64,000 bases of DNA from Clostridia bacterium (lineage in GTDB: Bacteria > Bacillota > Clostridia > Oscillospirales > Acutalibacteraceae). Positions within the stretch are counted from its first letter, which is position 1. Every line of letters begins with the position of its first letter. The DNA is taken from NCBI GenBank assembly GCA_017449935.1, contig JAFSYP010000101.1, positions 1 to 64,000 on the forward strand, in the 5' to 3' direction. Position numbers and translations under genes: made by a program. The notes under the pieces are model-generated. The model did no database searches. It saw nothing but the letters and a program-made list of their open reading frames with translations, and was not told the DNA's origin. Shown here piece after piece: positions 51,383 through 60,759 of this stretch.

Positions 51383-52471
51383 TTGGCGGCTGTAAAAAGA
51401 AACGGGAATATCGAACTGCTTCGATTTGTTTTTTGCGTCTGTATCATGATGCTGCATTTCGGAGGAAAAAGCGGGATCGGAACGTTCTTCCGTTCCGGCT
51501 TTTTGGGCGTGGAATTCTTCTATATGGTCTCCGGCGTCTTTCTCGCGAAAAAGCTGTCCCAATCATCCGACGACGCGCAGCCGCTCGGCGAAACGATGCG
51601 CACGACCGGCCTGTTCGTGTGGCGGCGCATATGCTCGATCTATCCGTTTTTCTTTGCTTCCACGGCAATCAGCTATCTGCTGCGCCTTGTGTATACGCGT
51701 TTTCAGTTCAGCCTTCTGTACAATCCGCTGCTGCTTTTGTCCGATCTTTTATTATTAAAGAATCTCGGCTTTGCCAACGAAAACAGCATCGGTACGGTCT
51801 GGTATCTGTCCTCTCTCTTTATTGCGTACTTCCTGCTGTATCCGTGGATGAAGCGGTTTTACAGGACGTTCACGGAGTATTGCGCGCCGTTTATCGCCCT
51901 GTTTATCTTCGGCGCATTGACGATGAAATACGGCAAGCTGGATCTGCCGTGGGACTTTTGGGGCGTCGCCAACACCGGCACGCTGCGCGCAATCGCGTCG
52001 ATCTGTCTTGGCGCTTTTGTTTTCCGTTTTTCCGAACGCGTGCCGCAGATCGGCCCTCACTCCGCGGCGCTGTGGGGCGCGGTGGAATGTTTACTGTATC
52101 TGGCTGTATTCGGCTATATTCTGTTGTTCAACAGCCGCGAGACGGATTCGATCGTCGTGCTGATCCTGGCTGCCGCGCTGACGGTAACGCTCAGCGGCAG
52201 GAGCGTTTTCCATCAAAGATTCGACAATGCTTTTACGATGTTTTTGGGCAAATCGACGCTCGTTTTGTTCATGAACCATTTCTTCTGGATGCGCTATATC
52301 GACGCTATGGCCTCGTCGCTTTCGCTGCCGACGGACGTCAACATGAACGCGCTGCTCGGTCTGGCGCTTTCCGCGCTCACGAGCGCCGCCGCTTACGGGC
52401 TCGGACTGCTTCTTCGCAAAGCCGCCGCCGCGTTCCGCGCAAAACACCTGATCCGAGCCGAAGCCGAATAA
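51383..52471 (+). CDS. Acyltransferase 3 family membrane protein
   Basis: 362 aa with about ten transmembrane segments. The start GNIELLRFVFCVCIMMLHFGGKSG and GFLGVEFFYMVSGVFLA are the Acyl_transf_3 signature, including the histidine and FFYMVSG loop. Members O-acylate surface polysaccharides or peptidoglycan. The start appears to be TTG 51383 with GAAAGGATG upstream. It could modify the rhamnose-containing polymer implied by the nearby rfb genes; that link is inference. A terminator follows. Confidence 0.85.
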   Translation: MAAVKRNGNIELLRFVFCVCIMMLHFGGKSGIGTFFRSGFLGVEFFYMVSGVFLAKKLSQSSDDAQPLGETMRTTGLFVWRRICSIYPFFFASTAISYLLRLVYTRFQFSLLYNPLLLLSDLLLLKNLGFANENSIGTVWYLSSLFIAYFLLYPWMKRFYRTFTEYCAPFIALFIFGALTMKYGKLDLPWDFWGVANTGTLRAIASICLGAFVFRFSERVPQIGPHSAALWGAVECLLYLAVFGYILLFNSRETDSIVVLILAAALTVTLSGRSVFHQRFDNAFTMFLGKSTLVLFMNHFFWMRYIDAMASSLSLPTDVNMNALLGLALSALTSAAAYGLGLLLRKAAAAFRAKHLIRAEAE

Positions 52472-52489
52472 CTACCCTGTTCGTTATTG

Positions 52490-52517
52490 CACCGTACCGA
52501 TCGGCACGGTGTTTTTT
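52490..52517 (+). terminator. Terminator after the acyltransferase gene
   Basis: CACCGT...ACGGTG with an inner CCG/CGG extension (52490-52511), followed by TTTTTT (52512-52517). Confidence 0.85.
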
Positions 52518-52552
52518 GTTTGTAAAAAGTATGTAAAAAACACCGGAAAGTA

Positions 52553-52581
52553 TTGCATCGTCGGTTGGAATGTGCTATTCT
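52553..52581 (+). promoter_or_regulatory. Promoter of the myo-inositol operon
   Basis: TTGCAT (52553-52558), 17 bases, TATTCT (52576-52581). About 58 bases separate it from the iolC ATG. Confidence 0.6.
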
Positions 52582-52591
52582 AATCTTTGGT

Positions 52592-52613
52592 ATATTATTT
52601 CTACAAATAGTAT
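52592..52613. repeat. Inverted repeat just downstream of the iol promoter (candidate operator)
   Basis: ATATTATTT (52592-52600) and AAATAGTAT (52605-52613) pair at 8 of 9 positions with a 4-base centre. The position around the expected transcription start suits a repressor such as a GntR- or DeoR-type IolR, but no such gene lies in the window. Confidence 0.4.
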
Positions 52614-52639
52614 ATGAAATTCAAAAACAGGAGGCAATC

Positions 52640-53653
52640 ATGCAGTATATTGCGTTCGACACAAGCCGTCCGCTCGACCTGATCCCGATGGGCAGGATCG
52701 CCATCGACTTCAATCCCGTGGACTATTTCAAGACGCTCGCCCAGAGCGACACGTTCAAAAAATACGTCGGCGGCTCGCCCGCAAATATCGCGGTGGGACT
52801 TGCGAGACTCGGCAAGAAGGTCGGCTTCATCGGCAAGGTGTCCGACGACCGTTTCGGCGACTATGTGACGGAGTTTTTCAAAAATGAAGGCATCGACGTG
52901 TCGCATGTTTCGCGCGCCGTCAACGGGGAAAAGATCGGTTTGACGTTCACCGAGATCCTCTCCCCGACCGAAAGCAGCATCCTGATGTATCGCGACGGCA
53001 TCGCCGATCTGATGCTTCATCCGGACGACGTGGACGAAGAATACATCGCATCCGCAAAGGCGCTGCTCATCAGCGGCACAGCGCTCTCGCAGAGTCCCTC
53101 GCGCGAAGCGTGCCTGAAGGCGATGTATCTGGCCAAAAAGGTCGGCACGCGCATCGTGTTCGATATCGACTACCGTCCGTACAACTGGAAATGCAGCGAC
53201 GAGATGGCGATCTATTATTCCATCGTTGCGGAAAACAGCGACATGATCATGGGCTCGCGCGAGGAGTTCGATCTGACGGAAGCCATCAGCGCCCCCGGCC
53301 GCAGCGACCGCGAAACGGCGGACTACTGGCTCTCGAAGGGAAACAAGATCATCATCATCAAGCACGGCAAGGAAGGCTCCACCGCCTATACGAACGACGG
53401 CAGCTACTCCATCAAGCCGTTCCCGGTAACTGCGCTGAAATCGTTCGGCGGCGGCGACGGCTACGGCTCGGCGTTCCTGTATTCGCTGTTTGAGGGCAAG
53501 GACATCATGGACTGTCTGGAGATGGGCAGCGCGTCCGCGTCGATGCTCGTCGCGGCGCACGGCTGTTCTCTGTTCATGCCGACCGTCGAAGAGATCGAAG
53601 CCTTCATCCGCGAGGAAAAGGCGCAGTACGGCGAAATGGTCGCCAGAGGATAA
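52640..53653 (+). CDS. iolC: 5-dehydro-2-deoxygluconokinase
   Basis: 337 aa PfkB-fold kinase phosphorylating 5-dehydro-2-deoxy-D-gluconate, step five of inositol breakdown. PLDLIPMGRIAIDFNP, KYVGGSPANIAVGLARLG and GKVSDDRFGDYV are IolC-typical. The ATP/catalytic loop reads FGGGDGY where GAGD is usual; the catalytic Asp is kept. CAGGAGG is seven bases before ATG 52640. First gene of the operon. Confidence 0.93.
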   Translation: MQYIAFDTSRPLDLIPMGRIAIDFNPVDYFKTLAQSDTFKKYVGGSPANIAVGLARLGKKVGFIGKVSDDRFGDYVTEFFKNEGIDVSHVSRAVNGEKIGLTFTEILSPTESSILMYRDGIADLMLHPDDVDEEYIASAKALLISGTALSQSPSREACLKAMYLAKKVGTRIVFDIDYRPYNWKCSDEMAIYYSIVAENSDMIMGSREEFDLTEAISAPGRSDRETADYWLSKGNKIIIIKHGKEGSTAYTNDGSYSIKPFPVTALKSFGGGDGYGSAFLYSLFEGKDIMDCLEMGSASASMLVAAHGCSLFMPTVEEIEAFIREEKAQYGEMVARG

Positions 53654-53665
53654 GGAGGATAACCG

Positions 53666-54421
53666 ATGTTTGCTTATCCCGAGTTTGTGAACGGGAAAAA
53701 GATCCTGTCCGAGAAAAGCAGCGACATGCTCATGGATATCGCCGTCTATCGGATGAACGCGGGCGATACGCTGTCTTTTCGCAGCGAGAGCATGGAAACG
53801 GCTGTTCTGCTGGTCAGCGGCGCGGTCACGCTCGGCTGGAACGGGAACACGGCGAAGGTTTCGCGCAAGGGCTTGTTTACGGAAGGCCCGTCGTGCCTGC
53901 ATGTCTGCAAATTAACGGACGTGACGGTCGCCGCAGATGAAGACAGCGAGATCCTGGTCCAGCAGACCGATAACGAAAAAGCGTTCGACGCCGTTTTATA
54001 CCGTCCCGAGGACTGCGTGTACGCCGTTTCCTGCGAGGGAAAATGGGAGAATACCGCCGTGCGCGACGTCGTGACGGTGTTCGATTACAGCATCGCGCCC
54101 TATTCCAATATGGTGCTCGGCGAAGTATACGCCCGTCAGGGAAGATGGTGGAGCTACACGCCGCACTGGCACCCGCAGCCCGAGGTCTACTACTACAAAT
54201 TCGACCGTCCGGAAGGGTTCGGCGCGTGCTTTATCGGCGAAAAGGCCTATACCGTCAAGGACGGCAGCGTCGGCTGCTTCACGGGCGGCAACACCCATGC
54301 GCAGGTCACGGCGCCCGGTTACCCGATGTATAATGTGTGGATGATCCGGCATCTGCCCGGTGATCCATGGGATAAAACGCGTATCGTCGATCCGCGTTAC
54401 GCATGGCTGGACGAAGAATAA
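53666..54421 (+). CDS. iolB: 5-deoxy-glucuronate isomerase
   Basis: 251 aa double-cupin isomerase converting 5-deoxy-glucuronate to 5-dehydro-2-deoxygluconate. HWHPQPEVYYYKFDRPEGFG provides the metal ligands (His, His, Glu) and GGNTHAQVTAPGYPMYNVWMIRHLPGDPW is the second conserved block. AAGGAGG precedes the ATG; 12 bases separate it from iolC and 11 from iolD. Confidence 0.94.
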   Translation: MFAYPEFVNGKKILSEKSSDMLMDIAVYRMNAGDTLSFRSESMETAVLLVSGAVTLGWNGNTAKVSRKGLFTEGPSCLHVCKLTDVTVAADEDSEILVQQTDNEKAFDAVLYRPEDCVYAVSCEGKWENTAVRDVVTVFDYSIAPYSNMVLGEVYARQGRWWSYTPHWHPQPEVYYYKFDRPEGFGACFIGEKAYTVKDGSVGCFTGGNTHAQVTAPGYPMYNVWMIRHLPGDPWDKTRIVDPRYAWLDEE

Positions 54422-54432
54422 AGGAGGCTGCT

Positions 54433-56379
54433 ATGAAAGACACGACTCCCACTGTTCGCCTGACCGCAGGCGAAGCGATCGTGCGCTATCTCGACAACCA
54501 GTATGTAGCTATCGAGAAGGACGGCAGGATCGTCGAAAGCAAATTTGTAGAATACTTCTACGCCGTGTTCGGCCACGGATGCGTGCTGGGCGTCGGCGAG
54601 GCGCTCTCGCAGGCTGAGCATTCCATCCGCGTGATGCAGGGCAAAAACGAACAGGGCATGGCGCAGGCCGCGACGGCTTACGCGAAAATGCATGACCGGA
54701 TGAAGATCATCCCCTGCATGTCCTCCATCGGCCCCGGCGCGGCGAACATGGTCACGGCAGCCGCGACCGCCACAGTCAACAACATTCCCCTGCTGCTGTT
54801 CATGGGCGACACGTTCGCATCGCGTCAGCCCGATCCTGTTTTGCAGCAGATGGAGCAGCCCGGCGATCTGACCGTCACAACGAACGACGCGTTCAAGGCC
54901 GTCACGCGCTTTTTCGACCGCATCACACGGCCCGAAATGGTGATGACCTCTCTGACGAACGCCATGCGCGTGCTGACCGATCCCGCCCACACCGGCGCTG
55001 CGGCGATCGCGCTGTGTCAGGACGTACAGGGCGAGAGTTATGATTATCCCGAAACCTTCTTCCGCAAGCGCGTGCATTTCATCGCCCGCCGTATTCCCGT
55101 ATCTTATGAGATCGAACTTGCGGCCGAAGCGATCCGCGGCGCGAAAAAGCCGCTGGTGATCGTCGGCGGCGGCGTGCGGTACAGCTTCGCCGGCGAAGCG
55201 GTCGCCGCGTTCTGCGAAAAGCACAACATCCCGTTTGCCGAAACGCAGGCCGGCAAGAGCGCGATTCCCTCGTCGCATCCGCAGAATCTCGGCGGCGTCG
55301 GCGCGACGGGCAACGCATCGGCCAACACAATCGCGGCGCAGGCCGACCTGATCCTCGGCGTCGGCACGCGTTTCACCGATTTCACAACGTCCTCGAAGTG
55401 GCTGTATGCCGGCGCGCAGGTCGTCGCGCTGAACGCGTCGGATTTCCACGCCGCCAAACTGGACGCCCTCTCTGTCCGCGCCGACGCGCTGGAGGGTATC
55501 CGCGCCCTTGACAATGCGCTTGAGGGTTACACGAGCGCATACACGACCGAGATCGACGACGCAAAAACGCTGTGGAAAGAAGAAATGGCGCGTCTTTGCA
55601 GCGTGGAATATACGGGAGAGGATTTCGTTCCCGAAAACAAAGCGCGCCGCGCAGACGCGCTGGAGGAATTCCGCAAGGCCACCGGTGGCGTGATCTGCCA
55701 GACGGCGGCGATCGGGCTGATCCGTGAGATCATTCCGCACGACGCGGTGATCGTCGGCGCGTCCGGCTCGCTTCCCGGCTGCCTGCAGCGTATGTGGACG
55801 ACTGACGCGATCGGCTCATACAATATGGAATACGGCTATTCCTGCATGGGCTATGAGATCGCCGGCGCGTTCGGCTCCAAGCTCGCCTGCCCCGACAGGG
55901 AGGTCTATGCGATGGCCGGCGACGGCAGCTACAACATGCTCCATTCCGAGATGCTGACCGCCGTGCAGGAAGGCAAAAAGATCAACGTGCTGCTGTTCGA
56001 CAACGCTTCGTTCGGCTGCATCAACAATTTGCAGATGGGCCAGGGCGTCGACGCGCTGTGTACGGAGCTGCGGTATCGCAACGGCGACGAGCCGATCCGC
56101 GCCGGAGAGTTTTTGAACGTGGACTACGCCATGTGCGCCAAAGGCTACGGCTTCGCAACGTACACGGCAAGGACGATGAACGAGCTGCGCGACGCGCTGG
56201 TCGACAGTCTCAAGCAGACGAAGCCCGTTCTCATCGACATCAAGGTTTTACCCAAGACCATGACCGACGGTTACGGCAGCTGGTGGAACGTGGGCTGCTC
56301 CGACGTGCCGCGCACGGATGGCGGCAGACAGGCGCTCGACGCACGGACCGCGCATCTTTCAGAGGCCAGAAAATATTAA
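54433..56379 (+). CDS. iolD: 3D-(3,5/4)-trihydroxycyclohexane-1,2-dione acylhydrolase
   Basis: 648 aa thiamine-diphosphate enzyme that opens the inositol-derived ring. It has the three TPP-family domains: PYR with the activating Glu in the first 180 residues (LGVGEALSQAEHS, MSSIGPGAANMVTAAATATVN), a central Rossmann-type domain (AKKPLVIVGGGVRYSF), and PP with the cofactor motif GDGSYNMLHSEMLTAVQEGKKINVLLFDN. AAGGAGG precedes ATG 54433. Confidence 0.95.
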   Translation: MKDTTPTVRLTAGEAIVRYLDNQYVAIEKDGRIVESKFVEYFYAVFGHGCVLGVGEALSQAEHSIRVMQGKNEQGMAQAATAYAKMHDRMKIIPCMSSIGPGAANMVTAAATATVNNIPLLLFMGDTFASRQPDPVLQQMEQPGDLTVTTNDAFKAVTRFFDRITRPEMVMTSLTNAMRVLTDPAHTGAAAIALCQDVQGESYDYPETFFRKRVHFIARRIPVSYEIELAAEAIRGAKKPLVIVGGGVRYSFAGEAVAAFCEKHNIPFAETQAGKSAIPSSHPQNLGGVGATGNASANTIAAQADLILGVGTRFTDFTTSSKWLYAGAQVVALNASDFHAAKLDALSVRADALEGIRALDNALEGYTSAYTTEIDDAKTLWKEEMARLCSVEYTGEDFVPENKARRADALEEFRKATGGVICQTAAIGLIREIIPHDAVIVGASGSLPGCLQRMWTTDAIGSYNMEYGYSCMGYEIAGAFGSKLACPDREVYAMAGDGSYNMLHSEMLTAVQEGKKINVLLFDNASFGCINNLQMGQGVDALCTELRYRNGDEPIRAGEFLNVDYAMCAKGYGFATYTARTMNELRDALVDSLKQTKPVLIDIKVLPKTMTDGYGSWWNVGCSDVPRTDGGRQALDARTAHLSEARKY

Positions 56380-56400
56380 ACACGGAGAGGATACAACAGT

Positions 56401-57294
56401 ATGGATGCAAACAAGATCAAACTCGGGATCGCTCCCATCGGCTGGACGAACGACGATATGCCGGATCTCGGCGGCGAGATCACCTTTGAACAGTGCGTTT
56501 CCGAAATGGCGCTGGCCGGTTACGCGGGCTGCGAGATCGGAAACAAATATCCGAAGGACGTCGCAGAGCTGCTGAACAAATTGAACATTCGCGGTCTTCA
56601 GATCGCGAACCGCTGGTTTTCCGCTTTTCTTTTGACAAAGCCGTTTGCCGAGGTTGAAAAGGATTTCCGGGAAAACTGCGCGTTTCTGCAGGCCGTCGGC
56701 GCAAAGCGCATCGGTGTTTCCGAACAGAGCTACTCCATCCAGGGACAAATGGACACGCCGGTTTTTGAAAAGAAATACGTCATGAACGACGCCGAATGGG
56801 ACACGTTCAATTCCGGACTTTCCAAGCTCGGCGCGATCGCCAAGGAATACGGCATAACCATGACGTACCATCATCACATGGGTACCGTCGTACAGACGGC
56901 GGCCGAGATCGACCGCATGATGGACGGCACCGACGCGGACAGCGTATTTCTGCTGTTCGACTCCGGGCATCTGGCATACTGCGGCGAGGACTATATGGCC
57001 GTGCTGAAAAAATACGCCGACCGCATCCGGCACGTCCATCTCAAGGACATTCGTCCCGACGTCGTCCAGCGCGTCAAAGACGAACATCTGTCCTTCCTGA
57101 AGGGCGTGCGCATGGGCGCGTTCACCGTGCCGGGCGACGGCGCGATCGACTTTGCGCCGATCTTCGACGTCCTGGACGCATCCGGCTACGAGGGATGGCT
57201 GCTGGTCGAAGCCGAGCAGGACCCCGCGATCGCCAATCCGTTTGAATACGCCGTCAAGGCGAGAGAGTATATCCGCAAAACCGCAAATCTTTGA
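56401..57294 (+). CDS. iolE: Myo-inosose-2 dehydratase
   Basis: 297 aa xylose-isomerase-like TIM barrel dehydrating scyllo-inosose. LGIAPIGWTNDDMPDLGGEITFEQCVSEMALAGYAGCEIGNKYP is the IolE signature; metal ligands are expected in TYHHHMGTVVQ, LLFDSGHLAYCG, HVHLKDIRPDV and LLVEAEQD. ACGGAGAGG precedes the ATG. Placed between iolD and iolA. Confidence 0.95.
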   Translation: MDANKIKLGIAPIGWTNDDMPDLGGEITFEQCVSEMALAGYAGCEIGNKYPKDVAELLNKLNIRGLQIANRWFSAFLLTKPFAEVEKDFRENCAFLQAVGAKRIGVSEQSYSIQGQMDTPVFEKKYVMNDAEWDTFNSGLSKLGAIAKEYGITMTYHHHMGTVVQTAAEIDRMMDGTDADSVFLLFDSGHLAYCGEDYMAVLKKYADRIRHVHLKDIRPDVVQRVKDEHLSFLKGVRMGAFTVPGDGAIDFAPIFDVLDASGYEGWLLVEAEQDPAIANPFEYAVKAREYIRKTANL

Positions 57295-57306
57295 GAGGTG
57301 TTGACT

Positions 57307-58809
57307 ATGGAGATCCTGAAGTATTTTACCAACAACGAGTTTTATGAATCCGCGACGACCGAGTATTATGACGTGTACAACCCCAGCACCGGCGAGCTGA
57401 TCGCGAAATCGCCGAAGATGCCGCTGGAGGAAGTGCAGGCTGTGATCGCCAACGCCGCCGAAGCGTACAAAACGTGGAGCCGCGTTCCCGTCATCAAGCG
57501 AGTACAGATCCTGTATAAGGTGCGCGAGCTGCTGGTCGAGAACATGGACGAGCTGACGATGCTGTGCGCGAAGGAGCACGGCAAGGTCTGGGCGGAAGCG
57601 CAGGGCGATATCCTCAAGGCAAAGGAAGGGACCGAGCTCGCGTGCAATCTGCCCACGCTCATGCAGGGCGATTCTCTGATGGACGCGTCTTCGGGCTACG
57701 ATACCGTGACGTACCGCGAATCTCTGGGCGTGTTCGCTGGCATGGCGCCGTTTAATTTCCCGGCCATGATCCCGATGGGCTGGATGGCGCCGATGTGCAT
57801 CGCCTGCGGCAACACGATCGTGCTCAAGCTCGCGGGCGCGACGCCGCTGACCAGTCTGCGCATCGCCGAGCTGTACCGCGAAGCGGGCCTGCCGGACGGC
57901 GTGCTGAACGTCATCACCTGCGACCGCACGGTCAATAAGGAACTGCTGACAAATCCGACGATCAAGGGCGTGTCCTTCGTCGGCTCCACCTCTGTGGGCA
58001 AATACGTTTACAAGACCGCTGCCGAGGCCGGCAAGCGCGTGCAGGCGCTGTGTGAAGCGAAGAACCATGCGCTCGTGCTGGAAGACGCCGCCATCGACAG
58101 GACGGCCGCAGGCATCGTCAACGCGGCATACGGCTGCGCGGGCGAGCGCTGCATGGCGCTGCCCGTCGTCGTGGCGCAGGAATCTATCGCGGACGAACTC
58201 GTCGCTAAGATCAAGGAGATCGCGTCCAAGCTCGTCGTCGGTCCCGCATACGACAAGACGTCCAAGCTCGGCCCCGTCTATTCCGCCAGACATAAGCAGC
58301 GCGTGACCGACTGGATTAACAAGGGTCTGGAAGAAGGCGCGGAGCTGGTTCTGGACGGCCGCAATATCACGGTGCCCGGTTATGAAAACGGCTTCTATCT
58401 CGGCCCGACGATCCTCGATAAGGTAACGCCGGAAATGACGGTCGGCACGTTTGAAATCTTTGGCCCGGTGCTGTGCATCAAGCGCGTCAAGACGTTTGAG
58501 GAAGGTTTGGCGCTCATGAACGCGAACCCCTTCGCAAACGGTTCCGTGATCTACACGCAGAACGGCTACTATGCACGTGAGTTTGCCCGCAACACCGACG
58601 GCGGCATGACCGGCATCAACGTCGGCATCCCCGTTCCGGTCGGCGTATTCCCCTTCTGCGGCCACAAGAATTCCTTCTTCAGCGATCTGCATACGCTCGG
58701 CAAGGACGGCTTCCGCTTCTACACGGAAACGAAGAGCGTCACCACGCACTGGTTCGACGAGCATGAAATGAAATCCACAAAGGTCTCCACCTGGGACGGC
58801 ACAATCTGA
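57307..58809 (+). CDS. iolA: CoA-acylating methylmalonate-semialdehyde dehydrogenase
   Basis: 500 aa ALDH-fold enzyme converting malonate semialdehyde to acetyl-CoA and CO2 with NAD, the final inositol step. GMAPFNFPAMIPMGWMAPMCIACGNT and CAGERCMALPV with the catalytic Cys are specific to the MmsA/IolA group. ATG 57307 follows GAGAGGTG by six bases. Usual length. Confidence 0.94.
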   Translation: MEILKYFTNNEFYESATTEYYDVYNPSTGELIAKSPKMPLEEVQAVIANAAEAYKTWSRVPVIKRVQILYKVRELLVENMDELTMLCAKEHGKVWAEAQGDILKAKEGTELACNLPTLMQGDSLMDASSGYDTVTYRESLGVFAGMAPFNFPAMIPMGWMAPMCIACGNTIVLKLAGATPLTSLRIAELYREAGLPDGVLNVITCDRTVNKELLTNPTIKGVSFVGSTSVGKYVYKTAAEAGKRVQALCEAKNHALVLEDAAIDRTAAGIVNAAYGCAGERCMALPVVVAQESIADELVAKIKEIASKLVVGPAYDKTSKLGPVYSARHKQRVTDWINKGLEEGAELVLDGRNITVPGYENGFYLGPTILDKVTPEMTVGTFEIFGPVLCIKRVKTFEEGLALMNANPFANGSVIYTQNGYYAREFARNTDGGMTGINVGIPVPVGVFPFCGHKNSFFSDLHTLGKDGFRFYTETKSVTTHWFDEHEMKSTKVSTWDGTI

Positions 58810-58831
58810 TATACGAAAGGAACATAGCATC

Positions 58832-59857
58832 ATGATGAATGTTGGCATTATCGGCGCCGGCCGGATCGGCAAGGTCCACGGCGAATCCATAATGCGTTAC
58901 GTCAAGGACGCGACGGTCAAGGCGATCGCCGATCCCTTTATGAACGCGGATACCGAGGCTTGGGCAAAGGACCTGGGCATCGCGGAGGTCTATACGGACT
59001 ATCACAAGATCCTTGAGGACAAGGACATCGAGGCGGTTTTGATCTGCTCCTCGACCGACACGCATTCCGCCATCTCTCTCGAAGCGATCGCCGCCGGCAA
59101 GCATATCTTCTGCGAAAAGCCGATCGACCATGACGTGAACAAGATCCTCGAAGTCAAAAAAGCGCTCGAAAGCGCAAACGTCAAATATCAGGTCGGCTTT
59201 AACCGCCGTTTTGACCACAACTTCAAGGGTGCCAGAGCCGCCGTCGAGGCAGGCAAGATCGGCACGCTCGACGTTTTAAAGATCTGCTCACGCGATCCCG
59301 GCGCGCCGCCCGTGGAATACGTCAAGGTATCCGGCGGCATTTTCCTGGATATGACGATCCATGATTTCGATATGGTTCGCTTTATGTCCGGCGAAGAAGT
59401 CGAAGAAGTGTTCGCATACGGCGCAGTGCGCGTCGACCCTGCGATCGGCGAAGCCGGCGACATCGACACGGCCGTGATCTCCATGAAACTGCAGAGCGGC
59501 GCGATCGCCGTCATCGACAACAGCCGCGAAGCGAGCTACGGATATGACCAGCGCGTCGAGGCGTTCGGCCGCAAGGGTCAGGTCGCCGTGACCAACGATA
59601 CCGAGTCCACCGCCGTGATCTCCGACGCCGACGGCGTACACGCCGAAAAGCCGCTGTATTTCTTCCTGCAAAGATATATGCAGGCGTACGTGGCGGAGGT
59701 TTCCGAATTCATCGACTGCATCGTCAACGACAAAGAAGTATCCGTCGGCATCGACTGCGGCCTGCAGCCCGTTTTGATCGGCCTTGCCGCAAAGCGTTCT
59801 CTTGCCGAAAACAGGCCCGTTAAGATCGCCGAGATCGCCGCGGAATACGGTCTTTAA
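58832..59857 (+). CDS. iolG: Myo-inositol 2-dehydrogenase
   Basis: 341 aa Gfo/Idh/MocA oxidoreductase, first enzyme of the pathway, oxidising inositol to scyllo-inosose with NAD. Rossmann GIIGAGRIGKVHGE, EKPIDHD with the conserved Lys, and GGIFLDMTIHDFDMVRFMSGEEVEEV with the catalytic Asp-His region. GAAAGGAAC precedes the start; either of two adjacent ATGs (58832, 58835) is possible. A hairpin with a T run follows. Confidence 0.93.
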   Translation: MMNVGIIGAGRIGKVHGESIMRYVKDATVKAIADPFMNADTEAWAKDLGIAEVYTDYHKILEDKDIEAVLICSSTDTHSAISLEAIAAGKHIFCEKPIDHDVNKILEVKKALESANVKYQVGFNRRFDHNFKGARAAVEAGKIGTLDVLKICSRDPGAPPVEYVKVSGGIFLDMTIHDFDMVRFMSGEEVEEVFAYGAVRVDPAIGEAGDIDTAVISMKLQSGAIAVIDNSREASYGYDQRVEAFGRKGQVAVTNDTESTAVISDADGVHAEKPLYFFLQRYMQAYVAEVSEFIDCIVNDKEVSVGIDCGLQPVLIGLAAKRSLAENRPVKIAEIAAEYGL

Positions 59858-59865
59858 AGAATCGG

Positions 59866-59892
59866 GGCTGCCGCGAAAAACGGCAGCCTTTT
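59866..59892 (+). terminator. Intra-operon hairpin with T run between iolG and iolJ
   Basis: Perfect 8-bp stem GGCTGCCG (59866-59873) / CGGCAGCC (59881-59888) followed by TTTT. Its position inside the operon suggests partial termination or an mRNA processing/stability element that would lower downstream expression. Confidence 0.75.
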
Positions 59893-59908
59893 CTGAAAGG
59901 AAACGCAC

Positions 59909-60757
59909 ATGGCATTAAGATCGAACTATGATTTGATGCAGAACGCGCTGGAAAAGCGTCAGGCTGTTCCGGCATTCAACATCGACAACCTCGAATCCGC
60001 GCTGGCTGTGGCCGAAGTGCTGCGTGAGACCGGATCGCCCGTGATCGTGCAGACGATCCCGCGCACGCTCCGTTACGGCGGCGTATCGACGTATCCTGCG
60101 CTGATGCGCGAATTGATGCGCGGCTGCGATACAGACTACGCGATGCATCTTGACCACGGCAGCAGTCTGGCTTTGGCCGCCGAATGTATCAAGGCGGGCT
60201 TTACTTCCGTGATGTTTGACGGCAGCGCGCTGTCCTTTTCGGAGAATATCGACAAAACGCGCGAAGTGACCGCTATGGCGCTGCCGCTCGGCGTTTCGGT
60301 CGAGGGCGAGCTCGGCGCCATCGGCGGCAAGGAAGAGGGCGACACAGACCTGGAAGCGAGCTATACGAAGGTCGACGAAGCCGTGAAGTTTGTCGCCGAG
60401 ACCGGCGTAAACGCGCTCGCGATCGGCGTCGGCACGGCGCACGGCGTTTACAAAGGCACGCCGCATATCCGCGTCGACCGCATCCGCGAGATCCACGACG
60501 CGACAAGCGTGCAGCTCGTTCTGCACGGCGCGTCCGGCCTGTCGGACGACGTACTGCGCGCGTGTATTGACGCCGGGATCTGCAAGATAAACTTTGCGAC
60601 CGAGCTGCGGCAGGCATATACCGCCGGCATCCGCAAAGCGCTCGCCGCCGATCCCGATGTATTTGATCCGAAGCTGTATATGCGTACAGCCATCGACGAG
60701 ATCAAGGCGGTGCTTCGCCAAAAAATCGCGGTTTGCCGGGGAAAGAAGGACGAATGA
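59909..60757 (+). CDS. iolJ: 6-phospho-5-dehydro-2-deoxy-D-gluconate aldolase (class II FBA-like)
   Basis: 282 aa class II aldolase. VPAFNIDNLESALAVAEVLRE, YAMHLDHGSSL (Asp base and zinc His), GELGAIGGKEEG, GVGTAHGVYKG (zinc His) and LHGASGL are the family blocks. It splits the IolC product to DHAP and malonate semialdehyde, the IolA substrate. The position in the iol operon decides IolJ over a fructose-bisphosphate or tagatose-bisphosphate aldolase. GAAAGGAAAC precedes the ATG. Confidence 0.9.
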   Translation: MALRSNYDLMQNALEKRQAVPAFNIDNLESALAVAEVLRETGSPVIVQTIPRTLRYGGVSTYPALMRELMRGCDTDYAMHLDHGSSLALAAECIKAGFTSVMFDGSALSFSENIDKTREVTAMALPLGVSVEGELGAIGGKEEGDTDLEASYTKVDEAVKFVAETGVNALAIGVGTAHGVYKGTPHIRVDRIREIHDATSVQLVLHGASGLSDDVLRACIDAGICKINFATELRQAYTAGIRKALAADPDVFDPKLYMRTAIDEIKAVLRQKIAVCRGKKDE

Positions 60758-60759
60758 AT

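Noticed and set aside
56359-58890. An 843-codon minus-strand open frame opposite iolE and iolA
   Set aside because: Shadow of two well-recognised genes with plus-strand ribosome binding sites; its protein has no recognisable domain.
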